64,000 nt of DNA from Clostridia bacterium (lineage in GTDB: Bacteria; Bacillota; Clostridia; Oscillospirales; CAG-382): positions 60,526 through 124,525 of the forward strand of contig JAFXEB010000024.1 of NCBI GenBank assembly GCA_017521025.1, in the 5' to 3' direction. A model generated the notes under the pieces. It was not told the origin of the DNA. It was given only the letters and a program-made list of their open reading frames with translations, and did no database searches. Both the position numbers and the translations under genes were made by a program. Shown in pieces: positions 1 to 8,217 of this stretch (position 1 is its first letter; the number at the start of each line of letters is the position of its first letter).

Positions 1-810
1 GTTGACGATACCGAGCGTTTCTGGAATATCGACACCGGCAACGGCACCTATGGTGAGAATACGGTGAGAGATATAAATGACCATTGCAAGATGCTTCTGA
101 TTTGTGAGAAGCTGGCGGCAGATTACGGTGTGACTCTTGACAGCGAGGAGAAGGAGCTGGTCGAGGGTGAGCTTAACGATTTTATTTCCGCATACGGTAG
201 CGAGGGCAAGCTTTCCGAGTTCCTCGTCCGTTACGGCATAACGGTAGATGACCTTGAGGCTTATCTGGAAAAAAAGCATCTGGTAAACGCCGTACAGGAC
301 GAACTTTGTGCGGAGAGCGGTCTTTGCGAGGTCAAAAAGACCGAGGTCTATGATGCCATAGCCAAGGAGTACCGCAAGGTCACACATCTATATCTTCTTG
401 ATTCGGACTACAACGGTGACGCAACCGCAAAGGCTAAGGAGATAGCAGACGCAGTAAACGGCGGTAAGGCGCTTTCTGAGTACAAGGGGCTTTCCAAAGA
501 CAATATGTATACAGCATATCCCGACGGTGAGATAGTAGAGCTTGCAGGCTGTGTTGAGGAGTATGCAAAGCTTGCAGAGGGTCTTAAGGCAGGGGAGTGC
601 GGATATTGCAAGGTTGGAGAGGGCGCTTATGTCATGCTTGGCTTTGATATGACCGACAGCGACAAGGATTCCAAGTACGAAACGGTATATGCAGGCATAG
701 CAAACGAGCGTTTCCTTGCAGCTATGGCAGACCGTTACGGATTGGTGGAGCTTAACAGTACAGAGCTTGCCAAATACGATATAATCACCGCCGATACCAT
801 CGACTTTTAG
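1..810 (+). CDS. Partial SurA/PrsA-like foldase protein, N-terminus outside window
   Basis: The frame is open from the first base, so the real start lies before the window; a GTG at 64 has no ribosome site and is probably internal. About 269 residues are visible, acidic and lysine-rich. The first part looks like the helical chaperone domain of SurA/PrsA proteins. From about visible residue 127 (VTHLYLLD) the pattern resembles the opening strand of a parvulin (PPIC) domain, but a clear catalytic core is not seen. The next gene, 21 bp on, encodes a lipoprotein of similar build, so the two probably form an extracytoplasmic folding-factor pair. The family call is inference from pattern; an uncharacterised secreted protein is the alternative. 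Confidence 0.5.
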   Translation, partial: VDDTERFWNIDTGNGTYGENTVRDINDHCKMLLICEKLAADYGVTLDSEEKELVEGELNDFISAYGSEGKLSEFLVRYGITVDDLEAYLEKKHLVNAVQDELCAESGLCEVKKTEVYDAIAKEYRKVTHLYLLDSDYNGDATAKAKEIADAVNGGKALSEYKGLSKDNMYTAYPDGEIVELAGCVEEYAKLAEGLKAGECGYCKVGEGAYVMLGFDMTDSDKDSKYETVYAGIANERFLAAMADRYGLVELNSTELAKYDIITADTIDF

Positions 811-831
811 TTTGCCTTGGGAGGTGACGGT

Positions 832-2028
832 GTGAAACAAACAATTGCATTTGCGCTTGCGCTTCTTTGCGTGCTCTCCCTTGTCTCGTGCACTTCGGAT
901 TTTGAGGACATCGCCCGTTCCGAATATGAGCTTGACCGTGGCACGGCTGTGTCTGACTATGACTACAGCAAGGGACTCGGGGCATTGTTCGACAGGATAA
1001 AAGGCGTGTATGAAGACAATGATGATCTGACCGAATATGGCCGTGATATCGTAGAGCCTTTGGTTGAGTTTGACGGCGCACTTATGTTTGAAGGCGACGA
1101 ATACGATTTTCCCACCAGGCTGTTTTATTATATGATGGTGGAGGCAAAGAGCGGTGACGTAAACAATACGGATTACGTTGACGCTACAGAGGCTGAGGCG
1201 GCTGTATATTGGAATTCCTTGCTTCAGGATAAGCTGAAGACCCATAAGGATTACGCCCTTGAATACGGACTTGAGATATGTAGGCACGCCTTGGCGAGTA
1301 TGTACGCTATGGATGATCTGGGCTTTACCGAGACTGAGAACTATATATCGTCGTACAACAACATCTTTTCGTTCTTCGGTAATGAGCAGGCGCTTAACGA
1401 GTACTATGCTGCTTACGGGCTTGACAGCGAGCTTCTTTTGCAGTTTTCGAGATATTTTACGGCTTACAATGAGCTCAGGGAATATCTCATAGGTACAGGC
1501 GGAAAGTACTATCCCGACGAGGAAGAGCTGTACTCCTTCTATGAAGAGGAATGCATCTATATGCAGCAGATCGTCTTCTCCTATGTGGACTATTATCCCG
1601 ACGGACGCATAGTGTACAAAAGCGACGAGGAGATAGCCGCAAAGCGTGCCGAGGGCAAGGCTTTGTATGAGCAGATAGTGAATAAGCCTGTACTGTTTAC
1701 AAGAAATATGTACAGAACAGAGCATCCGGATTGGAAGGAGAACTCTGCAGGCTATCTGTATACCCCCGGTGAAATACTCCCCGAGCTCGAAACTGCGTAC
1801 AGACAGCTTATACCCGGCGATATAACGGCAGTTGATACGCCTCTTGGCTACTACATTATTCAAGCCGTTGATAAGCACGAGGATATCTATACTTCAAACA
1901 AGGACAGAATATCAAGTGCCCTTTGTAACAGAATATACGAGGGCTTGATATCTCCTTATTACGATTGCTTTGTTTATAACGAGGCAGAATATAATCGCTA
2001 TAAATTTGAGGAAATATTAACATACTAA
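832..2028 (+). CDS. Lipoprotein, peptidyl-prolyl isomerase-like (PrsA/SurA type)
   Basis: Predicted 398-residue lipoprotein. GTG at 832 is chosen because GGGAGGTGA lies just before it; an in-frame TTG at 817 would put that ribosome site inside the gene. The N-terminus is a lipoprotein signal with lipobox LVSC and the lipid-carrying Cys at residue 20. A long helical middle part is followed near residues 245-365 by a parvulin-like segment (MQQIVFSY ... AGYLYTPGEILPELETAYR ... TPLGYYIIQ), the pattern of PPIC rotamases such as PrsA. It would act outside the membrane in folding secreted proteins. It follows a related gene and lies 20 bp before tyrS, so co-transcription is likely. Isomerase activity is inferred; it may be chaperone only. 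Confidence 0.65.
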   Translation: MKQTIAFALALLCVLSLVSCTSDFEDIARSEYELDRGTAVSDYDYSKGLGALFDRIKGVYEDNDDLTEYGRDIVEPLVEFDGALMFEGDEYDFPTRLFYYMMVEAKSGDVNNTDYVDATEAEAAVYWNSLLQDKLKTHKDYALEYGLEICRHALASMYAMDDLGFTETENYISSYNNIFSFFGNEQALNEYYAAYGLDSELLLQFSRYFTAYNELREYLIGTGGKYYPDEEELYSFYEEECIYMQQIVFSYVDYYPDGRIVYKSDEEIAAKRAEGKALYEQIVNKPVLFTRNMYRTEHPDWKENSAGYLYTPGEILPELETAYRQLIPGDITAVDTPLGYYIIQAVDKHEDIYTSNKDRISSALCNRIYEGLISPYYDCFVYNEAEYNRYKFEEILTY

Positions 2029-2048
2029 AAAAGGACAGGTAACTAAAA

Positions 2049-3218
2049 ATGACAGCAAGAGAAGTTTATGACAATATTATGAGAGATGCTATCTCGGTAT
2101 ATTCTGCCGAGGGACTTCTTGAAAAGCTCGAAAGCGGCAAGAAGCTTCGCATAAAGATGGGCGCTGACCCCAGCAGACCCGACCTCCATCTCGGTCACTC
2201 CGTTCCTCTCAGAAAGCTCAGGATGCTTCAGGATCTTGGCCACGAGATCGTATTCGTAATCGGTGACTTTACCGCTATGATCGGCGACCCCTCGGGCAAG
2301 AGCAAGACCCGTGTGCCCCTTACCTTTGAGCAGACCCGTGCCAACAGTAAATCCTACTATGAGCAGGTATGCAAGATACTTGATAAGGAAAAGACCACTA
2401 TTACCTATAACTCTGACTGGCTGGGTAAAATGACCTTTGAGGACGTGCTTTCTCTTGCAGGTAAGTATACTCTTGCCCGTATACTCGAAAGAGACGATTT
2501 TGCAAAGCGTTATGCAACCAACCAGCCCATCGGTATGCACGAGATGTTCTATCCTCTTATGCAGGGCTATGACTCTGTTGCTCTTAACGCAGACGTAGAG
2601 ATCGGCGGCAATGACCAGACCTTTAACCTGCTTGTTGGCAGAGAGCTTCAGAAGGACTACGGTCAGACCCCTCAGGAGGTTATTACCTTCCCGCTTCTTC
2701 CCGGTCTTGACGGCGTTGAGAAGATGAGTAAGTCCCTCGACAACTATATCGGTATTGATGAAGCACCTGAGATAATGTACGAAAAGTGTATGAAGGTACC
2801 TGACGCCCTTCTTCTCACCTATTTCCGCCTGACCTCCGATCTTTCCGAGGATCAGTACAAGGAGCTTGTGGAGAACGATATCATGGCTGCTCACAGGCTC
2901 TATGCAGAGACCATAGTTCGTATGTATCACGGCGCCGAGGCTATAGCGGTAGCCGCAGAGAGATATAAGAGCATCGCCAGTGGCGGCGTTCCCGATGAGA
3001 TGGATGAGTACACCTGCGAGGTAGGCACCCGTGTTGCGGCTATTCTCAGGGAGAGCGGTCTTGCACCCTCCGGTAGCGAGGCACGCAGACTTATGCAGGG
3101 TGGCGGCGTTAAGCTCGATGGCGTACAGATAAAGGACCCCAATGCAGGCTTTGATGCGGCAGGCGAATATGTTCTCAGCAAGGGCAAGAACAAGTTTGTC
3201 AAGGTCATCGTAAAATAA
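2049..3218 (+). CDS. tyrS: Tyrosyl-tRNA synthetase
   Basis: Charges tRNA-Tyr with tyrosine in the cytoplasm. The 389-residue protein has the class I signature HLGH (residues 47-50, in PDLHLGHSVPL), the conserved GDFTAMIGDPSGKS stretch and the KMSKS loop (VEKMSKSLDN near residue 228). A C-terminal S4-type RNA-binding part (SGSEARRLMQGGGVKLDG) covers about residues 325-389. Length and motifs fit the longer TyrS form (TyrZ-like). ATG follows AAAGGACAGGTAACTAAAA. No T-box leader is possible in the 20 bp before it, so the gene probably depends on the upstream promoter or readthrough. It is closed by a strong terminator shared with the converging minus-strand genes. Confidence 0.96.
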   Translation: MTAREVYDNIMRDAISVYSAEGLLEKLESGKKLRIKMGADPSRPDLHLGHSVPLRKLRMLQDLGHEIVFVIGDFTAMIGDPSGKSKTRVPLTFEQTRANSKSYYEQVCKILDKEKTTITYNSDWLGKMTFEDVLSLAGKYTLARILERDDFAKRYATNQPIGMHEMFYPLMQGYDSVALNADVEIGGNDQTFNLLVGRELQKDYGQTPQEVITFPLLPGLDGVEKMSKSLDNYIGIDEAPEIMYEKCMKVPDALLLTYFRLTSDLSEDQYKELVENDIMAAHRLYAETIVRMYHGAEAIAVAAERYKSIASGGVPDEMDEYTCEVGTRVAAILRESGLAPSGSEARRLMQGGGVKLDGVQIKDPNAGFDAAGEYVLSKGKNKFVKVIVK

Positions 3219-3236
3219 TAGATATAAGCAAAGAAA

Positions 3237-3270
3237 GAGGAGCGTATGCATCTGCATCGCTCCTCATTAT
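3237..3270. terminator. Bidirectional intrinsic terminator between tyrS and the alr operon
   Basis: Stem GAGGAGCG (3237-3244) pairs with CGCTCCTC (3258-3265), extended by ATGCA/TGCAT around a small loop. An A-rich left flank and a TTATTTTA right flank make it work in both directions. It separates tyrS from the convergent minus-strand gene. Confidence 0.85.
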
Positions 3271-3271
3271 T

Positions 3272-3775
3272 TTATATTTGTGCGTTTTTGTTATCGTCGC
3301 ATACAGCCCTTGCTTTGGCGTTAAGCCGCTTTATGTAATCTCTGCCAAGAGCGGAAGCCTCTGCCTCAAACCAGATATCCTCATAGCCTGTAAGCAACCT
3401 TTTGTGTAAAAACTTTGTCTTAAACCGTCTGTAGTGAAAGCGGGTAAAGGAGGGGATATTGACAACGAAAGGCATCAGGGGACCGTACAGACAATTCTGC
3501 ACAGAGTGGCCAAACTCATGGATAAGCAGCTCCTCCCTACAGCGCTTGCCTACAAAAATGAACACCCCTAACGACATCCCACTGTTCCCGTTTGTGCGGA
3601 AACAAACGGCTCTGCAAAACCTTTCGGGCTTATGTCCCGTAATCAGCATTATCAAGGCAAGAATACATCCGCCGAGAGTGGTGGGAAGCCCCACGGTGAA
3701 GCTCAGAAAATAAAACAGAAAAGGGGAGGTACCAAGCAGGTTCTCAGTCCTGCGGCGGGTCGGCTTATTCCTCAT
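3272..3775 (-). CDS. Small membrane protein with HEFGH metallopeptidase-like motif
   Basis: About 167 residues. ATG at 3775 is chosen because it overlaps the last 11 bases of alr, a typical coupled start; longer forms reach further into alr. After a basic N-terminus (RNKPTRRRT) comes a hydrophobic hairpin (about residues 16-42). A cytoplasmic or surface part then carries LLIHEFGHSVQN. HExxH is the zinc-binding pattern of metallopeptidases, and a downstream Glu-rich segment (YEDIWFEAEA) could give the third ligand. I do not recognise a named family. As last gene of the nnr-alr chain it may be co-expressed with cell-wall precursor enzymes. Proteolytic activity is inference only. Confidence 0.7.
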   Translation of the reverse strand: MRNKPTRRRTENLLGTSPFLFYFLSFTVGLPTTLGGCILALIMLITGHKPERFCRAVCFRTNGNSGMSLGVFIFVGKRCREELLIHEFGHSVQNCLYGPLMPFVVNIPSFTRFHYRRFKTKFLHKRLLTGYEDIWFEAEASALGRDYIKRLNAKARAVCDDNKNAQI

Positions 3776-4868
3776 AGATGCGGGGCACTCGGCGTGTAAT
3801 GCCGCATACAAGCTCATAGTTGATAGTGCCGATTATGTCCGCCATCTCGCTGACCTCGCCGCCCTTGCCGAATATGACAGCCATATCGCCCTCGTGACAT
3901 TCGATGTCGCTTACGTCTACCATGAACATATCCATGCAAATGCGGCCTATAATGGGCACTTTTTTACCTCTGACGGTGATGCTGTATCTCCCCGATAAAA
4001 GCCTGGGCATACCGTCGGCATAACCAAGCGAGATAACTGCACGTCTCACAGGCCTGTCCGCTTTATAGGTGCGTCCGTAGCTCACCGTATCCTCTGACTG
4101 AAGCTCGCCGACGGCGGCAACCCTTGCGCAAAGGGTCATTGCGGGAGTAAAAGGAAAATCAGGTACGGATCTTTCAAGACCGTACAGTCCTATACCTTGC
4201 CTTACCATATCAAGATGCATTTCGGGATATCTTATAGTGGCGGCGCTGTTACAGCAGTGGCGCAGACCTATATCAAATCCCAATGACGTAAGCTTGTCCG
4301 TCACGCCTTTAAATGCCGCAAACTGTTTCTTGGTAAAAACGGCGCATTCTTCGTCAGATTCGTCTGCAACGGCAAAATGGGTGAATATACCCTCTACCTT
4401 GATGTTGGGTATATTAAATACAGGCGATATCTGCGAAGCGCAAAGATCAACATCCTTAACATCGTGGCAGTAAAAGCCAAGCCTGCTCATACCCGTGTCG
4501 ACTTTTATGTGTATATGGGGCGCTCCGTCCTTCACTATGGCTTCAGCGTATTCAGCACTGTCGCAGGTCTGGCAAAGCCTGTGCTCGGCAAGTATATCAC
4601 GCTCCTCAACGGGTGTCTTGCCCAGTACAAGGATATCCCCCTCAACACCTGCCGCACGTAACTCCGCTCCCTCTGTAGCCGTAGCGACCGCAAAATTGCG
4701 CACTCCTATACCGTACAGCGCTTTAGCAACGGGAACTGCGCCGTGACCGTATGCGTCTGCCTTTACCACGGCAAGCATTCTGCAACCGCCGTTCAATAAA
4801 GCCATTACGTTTAAAGCGTTGCTTTTTATAGCCTCAAGGCTTATTCTCGCCTCTGCTCTGTTTGTCAT
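3765..4868 (-). CDS. alr: Alanine racemase
   Basis: PLP-dependent interconversion of L- and D-alanine, supplying D-Ala for peptidoglycan and spore cortex. The 367-residue protein starts with the usual RISLEAIKSNALNV segment, followed by AVVKADAYGHGAVPVA with the PLP lysine in VKADAYGHG (about residue 36). The C-terminal beta domain contains VSYGRTY (catalytic Tyr of the other subunit's active site) and the conserved GRICMDMFMVDVS stretch. Its ATG overlaps the end of the upstream lipoprotein gene by four bases (ATGA), and its own end overlaps the HEFGH gene, so the minus-strand genes are translationally linked. Length and motifs are normal for the family. Confidence 0.97.
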   Translation of the reverse strand: MTNRAEARISLEAIKSNALNVMALLNGGCRMLAVVKADAYGHGAVPVAKALYGIGVRNFAVATATEGAELRAAGVEGDILVLGKTPVEERDILAEHRLCQTCDSAEYAEAIVKDGAPHIHIKVDTGMSRLGFYCHDVKDVDLCASQISPVFNIPNIKVEGIFTHFAVADESDEECAVFTKKQFAAFKGVTDKLTSLGFDIGLRHCCNSAATIRYPEMHLDMVRQGIGLYGLERSVPDFPFTPAMTLCARVAAVGELQSEDTVSYGRTYKADRPVRRAVISLGYADGMPRLLSGRYSITVRGKKVPIIGRICMDMFMVDVSDIECHEGDMAVIFGKGGEVSEMADIIGTINYELVCGITRRVPRIYEE

Positions 4869-5347
4869 TCCTTTGCCTCCGTAACGATATTGTAATTTCT
4901 TGCATCCCGACCATCGCTGTAAGCAAGACTTGTAAGCTTACCTAAGGAGATAAGCCCTTCCGCCGTTACACCGTCTGTCGATGCGTATATCCTTCCGTTG
5001 CTTTGCTTGCCTGCGTCCTCAAGTAAGGTCATAGCGGCTCCGAAATCGGTCGCCGCCTTTACTGCCATACTGTTGCTCTCAAAGGCAATGCCGCCGTATT
5101 CAAGCGTATAGCCTACACCGTCATAGCTGGTCACCTTAAGTCCTGCCACAGAGGGCGGCGCCGTAAAAACGTATTCCTCAAAAACGCCGTCTATCCTTGC
5201 GGTAAAGGCTATCTCGCTGTCCTCAAGCCGGACGTGATATATCCCTCTCTTGCTGAACTCGCCTAAGCTTTCTCTGTTGCAGGCGACTAAGACCAAAAGC
5301 AGAACAAATGTAGAAATCAAAGCAACTAAGCGTTTCAAAAAAATCAC
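4865..5347 (-). CDS. Hypothetical lipoprotein between nnr and alr
   Basis: A 160-residue predicted lipoprotein: a short basic start (MIFLKR), a hydrophobic stretch and lipobox LVAC with Cys at residue 23. The mature part (RGIYHVRLEDSEIAFTARI ... YTLEYGGIAFESNSM) is beta-rich, with no motif I can name. It overlaps nnr by four bases upstream and alr by four bases downstream, so the three are tightly coupled. Similar small lipoproteins next to alr are seen in clostridial genomes (recollection, not checked). A role at the cell envelope is a guess from location only. Confidence 0.75.
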   Translation of the reverse strand: MIFLKRLVALISTFVLLLVLVACNRESLGEFSKRGIYHVRLEDSEIAFTARIDGVFEEYVFTAPPSVAGLKVTSYDGVGYTLEYGGIAFESNSMAVKAATDFGAAMTLLEDAGKQSNGRIYASTDGVTAEGLISLGKLTSLAYSDGRDARNYNIVTEAKE

Positions 5348-6804
5348 CCAAAATACATTATTTTGCCTGCTTGCTCCCCTAACTCCGATGGCATAACAGC
5401 GTATACGCCCTTTTCCTTTACAAGCGCATCTGCCGCCCGTCCGTGAAGATATACGCCAAGCCTTGCGGCGTCAAAGGGTTGGACCCCCTGCGCAAGCAAG
5501 GAGGCGATAATGCCTGCAAGCACGTCGCCGCTGCCGCCCTTTGCAAGTCCGTTGTTTCCGCTTTGGTTAACGTAAAGACCGCCGTCGGGAGACGCAACAA
5601 CCGTGGTGTTGCCCTTGAGCACGGTGATAAAGCCGTAAGTGCTCGCAAACTCTGTTGCGGTCTTGATCCTCTCGGCATTTACCTCTGCAACGGTTTTGCC
5701 CACGAGCCTTGCCATTTCAGCGGGGTGGGGCGTTATTATCATAGGAGCTTTAACAGACCTGTATAAATCTATGCGTCCGGCTATGCAGTTTATGCCGTCT
5801 GCGTCAAGAACGGTGGGTGCTTCCGTTCTTTTAAGCAGCTCTGTTATAAGCGTGTCGTGTGTTCTTCCGCATCCGCAGCCTAAAAGCAAAGCCTTTGGCT
5901 TGCGGTCCAATACCACTTCAAGAGAATCAGCGGTACCGCCTATGACCTCGGGTAGCATGACTTTTACAGCCTCTTTACACCTATCACTGCTGTAAAGCCT
6001 TACAAGCCCTGTGCCCGTGCGATATGCGGCAGAGCAGGCAAGATAAGCCGCACCGTACATATCGTCATTGCCGCAAAGCGCCGCAAGGGGACCGTAGCTG
6101 CCCTTGTGACTGTCCTCGCTACGCTTCGGCAGTAGCTTTAAAAGCTCCTCCCCGTCGGTGTCTCCTGAAGCAGGTGCTGATAGCAATACTGCCTCGGGTA
6201 TGCCTATGTCGGCAATGTACACCTTTCCGCAGTAAGCCTTTGCAGGCATGCAGGCGGTGGCATATTTGTGAGCTGTAAAGGTGCAGGTTGCATCGGCTCT
6301 TATACAAAGCGGCGGAGCCTTCTCTGTATCCGCCCATAAACCCGATGGCAGGTCGGCGGCCAGCACGTACTTGCCGCTTTCGTTGATAAGCAAGCATAGC
6401 CTTTCGTATTCGCCTTTCAGCGTGCCGCTGAAAGAAAAGCCGAACATACAGTCCACTACCGTTTCACAGCCGTCAAGAAAGGTTTCAAAAACGGGTGCCG
6501 CCACTCCGCCCATACCCTCGTATTCCATACAGTATTTAACAGCGAGGGGGGACGAGGGTGACTGTGCCGCATATAAGCTGACCCTGTGACCTCTTTTTTT
6601 AAGCAAGCAGGCAAGTGCATAGCCATCGCCGCCGTTGTTGCCCTTACCGCACACTATAAATATGCCGCTATCAAGCCTGTTTTCGAGCTTCAGCACACCG
6701 TATAAAGCTTCAGCGGCGTTTTCCATCAGTTTGTCTGTGGGTACGCCACAGTTTTCGTCCATAAGCTTAAATACGGAAGATAAATATATACTCTTGTTCT
6801 TCAT
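5344..6804 (-). CDS. nnr: Bifunctional NAD(P)H-hydrate repair enzyme (epimerase + dehydratase)
   Basis: Repairs hydrated, inactive NADH/NADPH. The N-terminal half (to about residue 210) is the YjeF-N epimerase domain, with MDENCGVPTDKLMENAA and the nucleotide-binding CGKGNNGGDGYALA. The C-terminal half is the ribokinase-like ADP-dependent dehydratase (CARKD/NnrD), with APTVLDADGIN, MIITPHPAEMARL, VLKGNTTVV and the phosphate loop GNNGLAKGGSGDVLAGIIA. The 486-residue length is that of the fused bacterial enzyme. The ATG lies three bases after the stop of the upstream membrane gene, and the end overlaps the next gene by four bases. Confidence 0.95.
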   Translation of the reverse strand: MKNKSIYLSSVFKLMDENCGVPTDKLMENAAEALYGVLKLENRLDSGIFIVCGKGNNGGDGYALACLLKKRGHRVSLYAAQSPSSPLAVKYCMEYEGMGGVAAPVFETFLDGCETVVDCMFGFSFSGTLKGEYERLCLLINESGKYVLAADLPSGLWADTEKAPPLCIRADATCTFTAHKYATACMPAKAYCGKVYIADIGIPEAVLLSAPASGDTDGEELLKLLPKRSEDSHKGSYGPLAALCGNDDMYGAAYLACSAAYRTGTGLVRLYSSDRCKEAVKVMLPEVIGGTADSLEVVLDRKPKALLLGCGCGRTHDTLITELLKRTEAPTVLDADGINCIAGRIDLYRSVKAPMIITPHPAEMARLVGKTVAEVNAERIKTATEFASTYGFITVLKGNTTVVASPDGGLYVNQSGNNGLAKGGSGDVLAGIIASLLAQGVQPFDAARLGVYLHGRAADALVKEKGVYAVMPSELGEQAGKIMYFG

Positions 6805-6806
6805 AG

Positions 6807-7352
6807 CTAAGCTAAATTGCGGGCAGAGCTGTTATAAAATCTGATAAGCTTTTTCATTTTACTGTTGGCTTCAAAATACGCAAGGCACTTTTTGCCGTCC
6901 TGATTTGTAAAAACTATGTATACAATATCATTTGAGTCAAAGGAACTGACACAGGTATATACCTGCTCGACCTTTGCCTCCTCGGGTGCACATCTGCCCT
7001 CGCAGGCTGATATAACGCTTGCGGCAGAGACAGTTGTGCTGAACAGCTCTTTTCTTGAGCGGCCGCCGTAAACAGCACTGATGGAAAGAGTGCCTTTTAC
7101 AACGAGATAGTCATACTCAACGTTGGTATATTTCCATAAGAACCATATGATAAACACGTCAAGAACGATCAACATAACTGCGCTGGGCACCAGCAAAAAG
7201 CCTGCGTTAAAAATACTTAGAATAGCGTATACAAGAACAAACAGGAAAATAGCACCGAAAATTATTCCGAATTTTAAAAGCTTGGTTTTGGCAGTCGGTT
7301 TAACAAGAACTGAATATTCTGCCTGATATTCAGAGCCGCCGTCTCTGTACAT
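6807..7352 (-). CDS. Two-helix membrane protein, DUF6106-like
   Basis: A 181-residue protein with a polar N-terminus (YRDGGSEYQAEY), then two hydrophobic helices (about residues 28-48 and 52-73). A cytoplasmic C-terminal part holds VEYDYLVVKGTLSISAVYGGRSRK. The helix pair followed by NVEYDY...G.L.I..V resembles the clostridial DUF6106 family; function unknown. GGAGGTATATCA precedes the ATG. It is the first gene of the minus-strand chain leading into nnr-alr and has a recognisable promoter at 7385-7413. The DUF assignment is from memory of the pattern. Confidence 0.7.
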   Translation of the reverse strand: MYRDGGSEYQAEYSVLVKPTAKTKLLKFGIIFGAIFLFVLVYAILSIFNAGFLLVPSAVMLIVLDVFIIWFLWKYTNVEYDYLVVKGTLSISAVYGGRSRKELFSTTVSAASVISACEGRCAPEEAKVEQVYTCVSSFDSNDIVYIVFTNQDGKKCLAYFEANSKMKKLIRFYNSSARNLA

Positions 7353-7384
7353 TGATATACCTCCGATTTGTTTTTCTACCCTTT

Positions 7385-7413
7385 AGAATAGCACATTGTT
7401 TTCATCTTTTCAA
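7385..7413 (-). promoter_or_regulatory. SigA-type promoter for the DUF6106-nnr-alr chain
   Basis: Reading the minus strand, TTGAAA (7413-7408) and TATTCT (7390-7385) are 17 bp apart. They lie about 30 bp before the start of the first gene in the chain. Confidence 0.6.
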
Positions 7414-7435
7414 CAGATAATGCTCAAAAAACAAA

Positions 7436-8107
7436 TTATTCTAAGCAAAGTCTTGTTCCAAAGCAGGAGGCAGAGGGACACTGAAGGGCGCCGTTGACCA
7501 GCACGGGCACGAGATATCTGTAGGGATAGCCTTTTGCAAAAAGTCCGTAAACAGTGCCGTCATTTCCGTAAACAAAGCTTTTAAACATAATGCCGACCGG
7601 AATATAGCAGGAATCGTTTCCGCAAGGGGAGCGGTGCAGTATATACTGCGCTCCGTTTTCCGACACAGCATATAGCATCCCCGTATCGGTAGGTGCGGCA
7701 GCTATGAATTCTCCGTCTTCACAGCTTGCCGTGGCGAGAGTTTCGCTTATACTGCCGTTTTCGTCTGCAAGGTATACTGCGTTTCTGTATGTCAGTACCA
7801 TTCCGCAGTCCTCTGTCAGATATACGGTAAGCAAGGGACCGTTTCCTCCTCTCAGGCAAATACCTCCCGTTTCTTCTAAGCATTCGTTGAGTACATACAC
7901 TCTGTTACTGCATCCGCCTGATATGGCAAGAATGCAGCTACAATGGGCAGATATAAAGCTGTAAGGTCTGCAGGTGCACAAATCGCACTTCGAGGTGTTG
8001 TTGTACACAGCGCTGTCAAAGCTGTTAACGGTCAGGATATCGCCGTGTCCGTTAAACGTTGCCCCCGTGACTGCACTGCAGTCAGAAAATTTAACGGGTA
8101 TTGACAT
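7436..8107 (-). CDS. Cysteine-rich hypothetical protein, beta-propeller-like
   Basis: About 223 residues. ATG at 8107 is preferred over a GTG at 8125 because GAGGAGAAAG sits seven bases before it. There is no signal peptide or membrane segment. The sequence has many cysteines (CDLCTC, SAHCSCI, GGCSN) and repeating short strand patterns (GDILTVNSFD, RVYVLNE, NAVYLADENG, TVYGLFAKG). These look like blades of a WD40/NHL-type propeller, though no family motif is certain. It stands between the nnr chain and the divergent acyl-CoA synthetase gene. I do not recognise the gene; the propeller idea is inference. Confidence 0.65.
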   Translation of the reverse strand: MSIPVKFSDCSAVTGATFNGHGDILTVNSFDSAVYNNTSKCDLCTCRPYSFISAHCSCILAISGGCSNRVYVLNECLEETGGICLRGGNGPLLTVYLTEDCGMVLTYRNAVYLADENGSISETLATASCEDGEFIAAAPTDTGMLYAVSENGAQYILHRSPCGNDSCYIPVGIMFKSFVYGNDGTVYGLFAKGYPYRYLVPVLVNGALQCPSASCFGTRLCLE

Positions 8108-8125
8108 AAAAATCTTTCTCCTCAC

Positions 8126-8153
8126 TTGAAAATATTTATATTATGTTTATAAT
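8126..8153 (+). promoter_or_regulatory. SigA-type promoter for the acyl-CoA synthetase gene
   Basis: TTGAAA (8126-8131), a 16-bp AT-rich spacer and TATAAT (8148-8153), giving a leader of about 58 bases before the ATG at 8218. Confidence 0.65.
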
Positions 8154-8217
8154 TAAATTATATGATTTTAAGCAACTATGTGTAACTGCCTGTTCATCAA
8201 CAGAAAAGAGGTGCTTT

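Noticed and set aside
388..1878. Long open frame on the minus strand across the two foldase genes
   Set aside because: It is antisense to two genes with good signals, has no ribosome site, and its composition (rich in I, V, H, C, R) is that of a shadow frame. The same applies to long minus frames at 2043-3257, 52226-53455 and 55945-57039.
2029..2048. T-box leader for tyrS
   Set aside because: Only 20 bp separate it from the upstream gene, with no specifier or T-box sequence.
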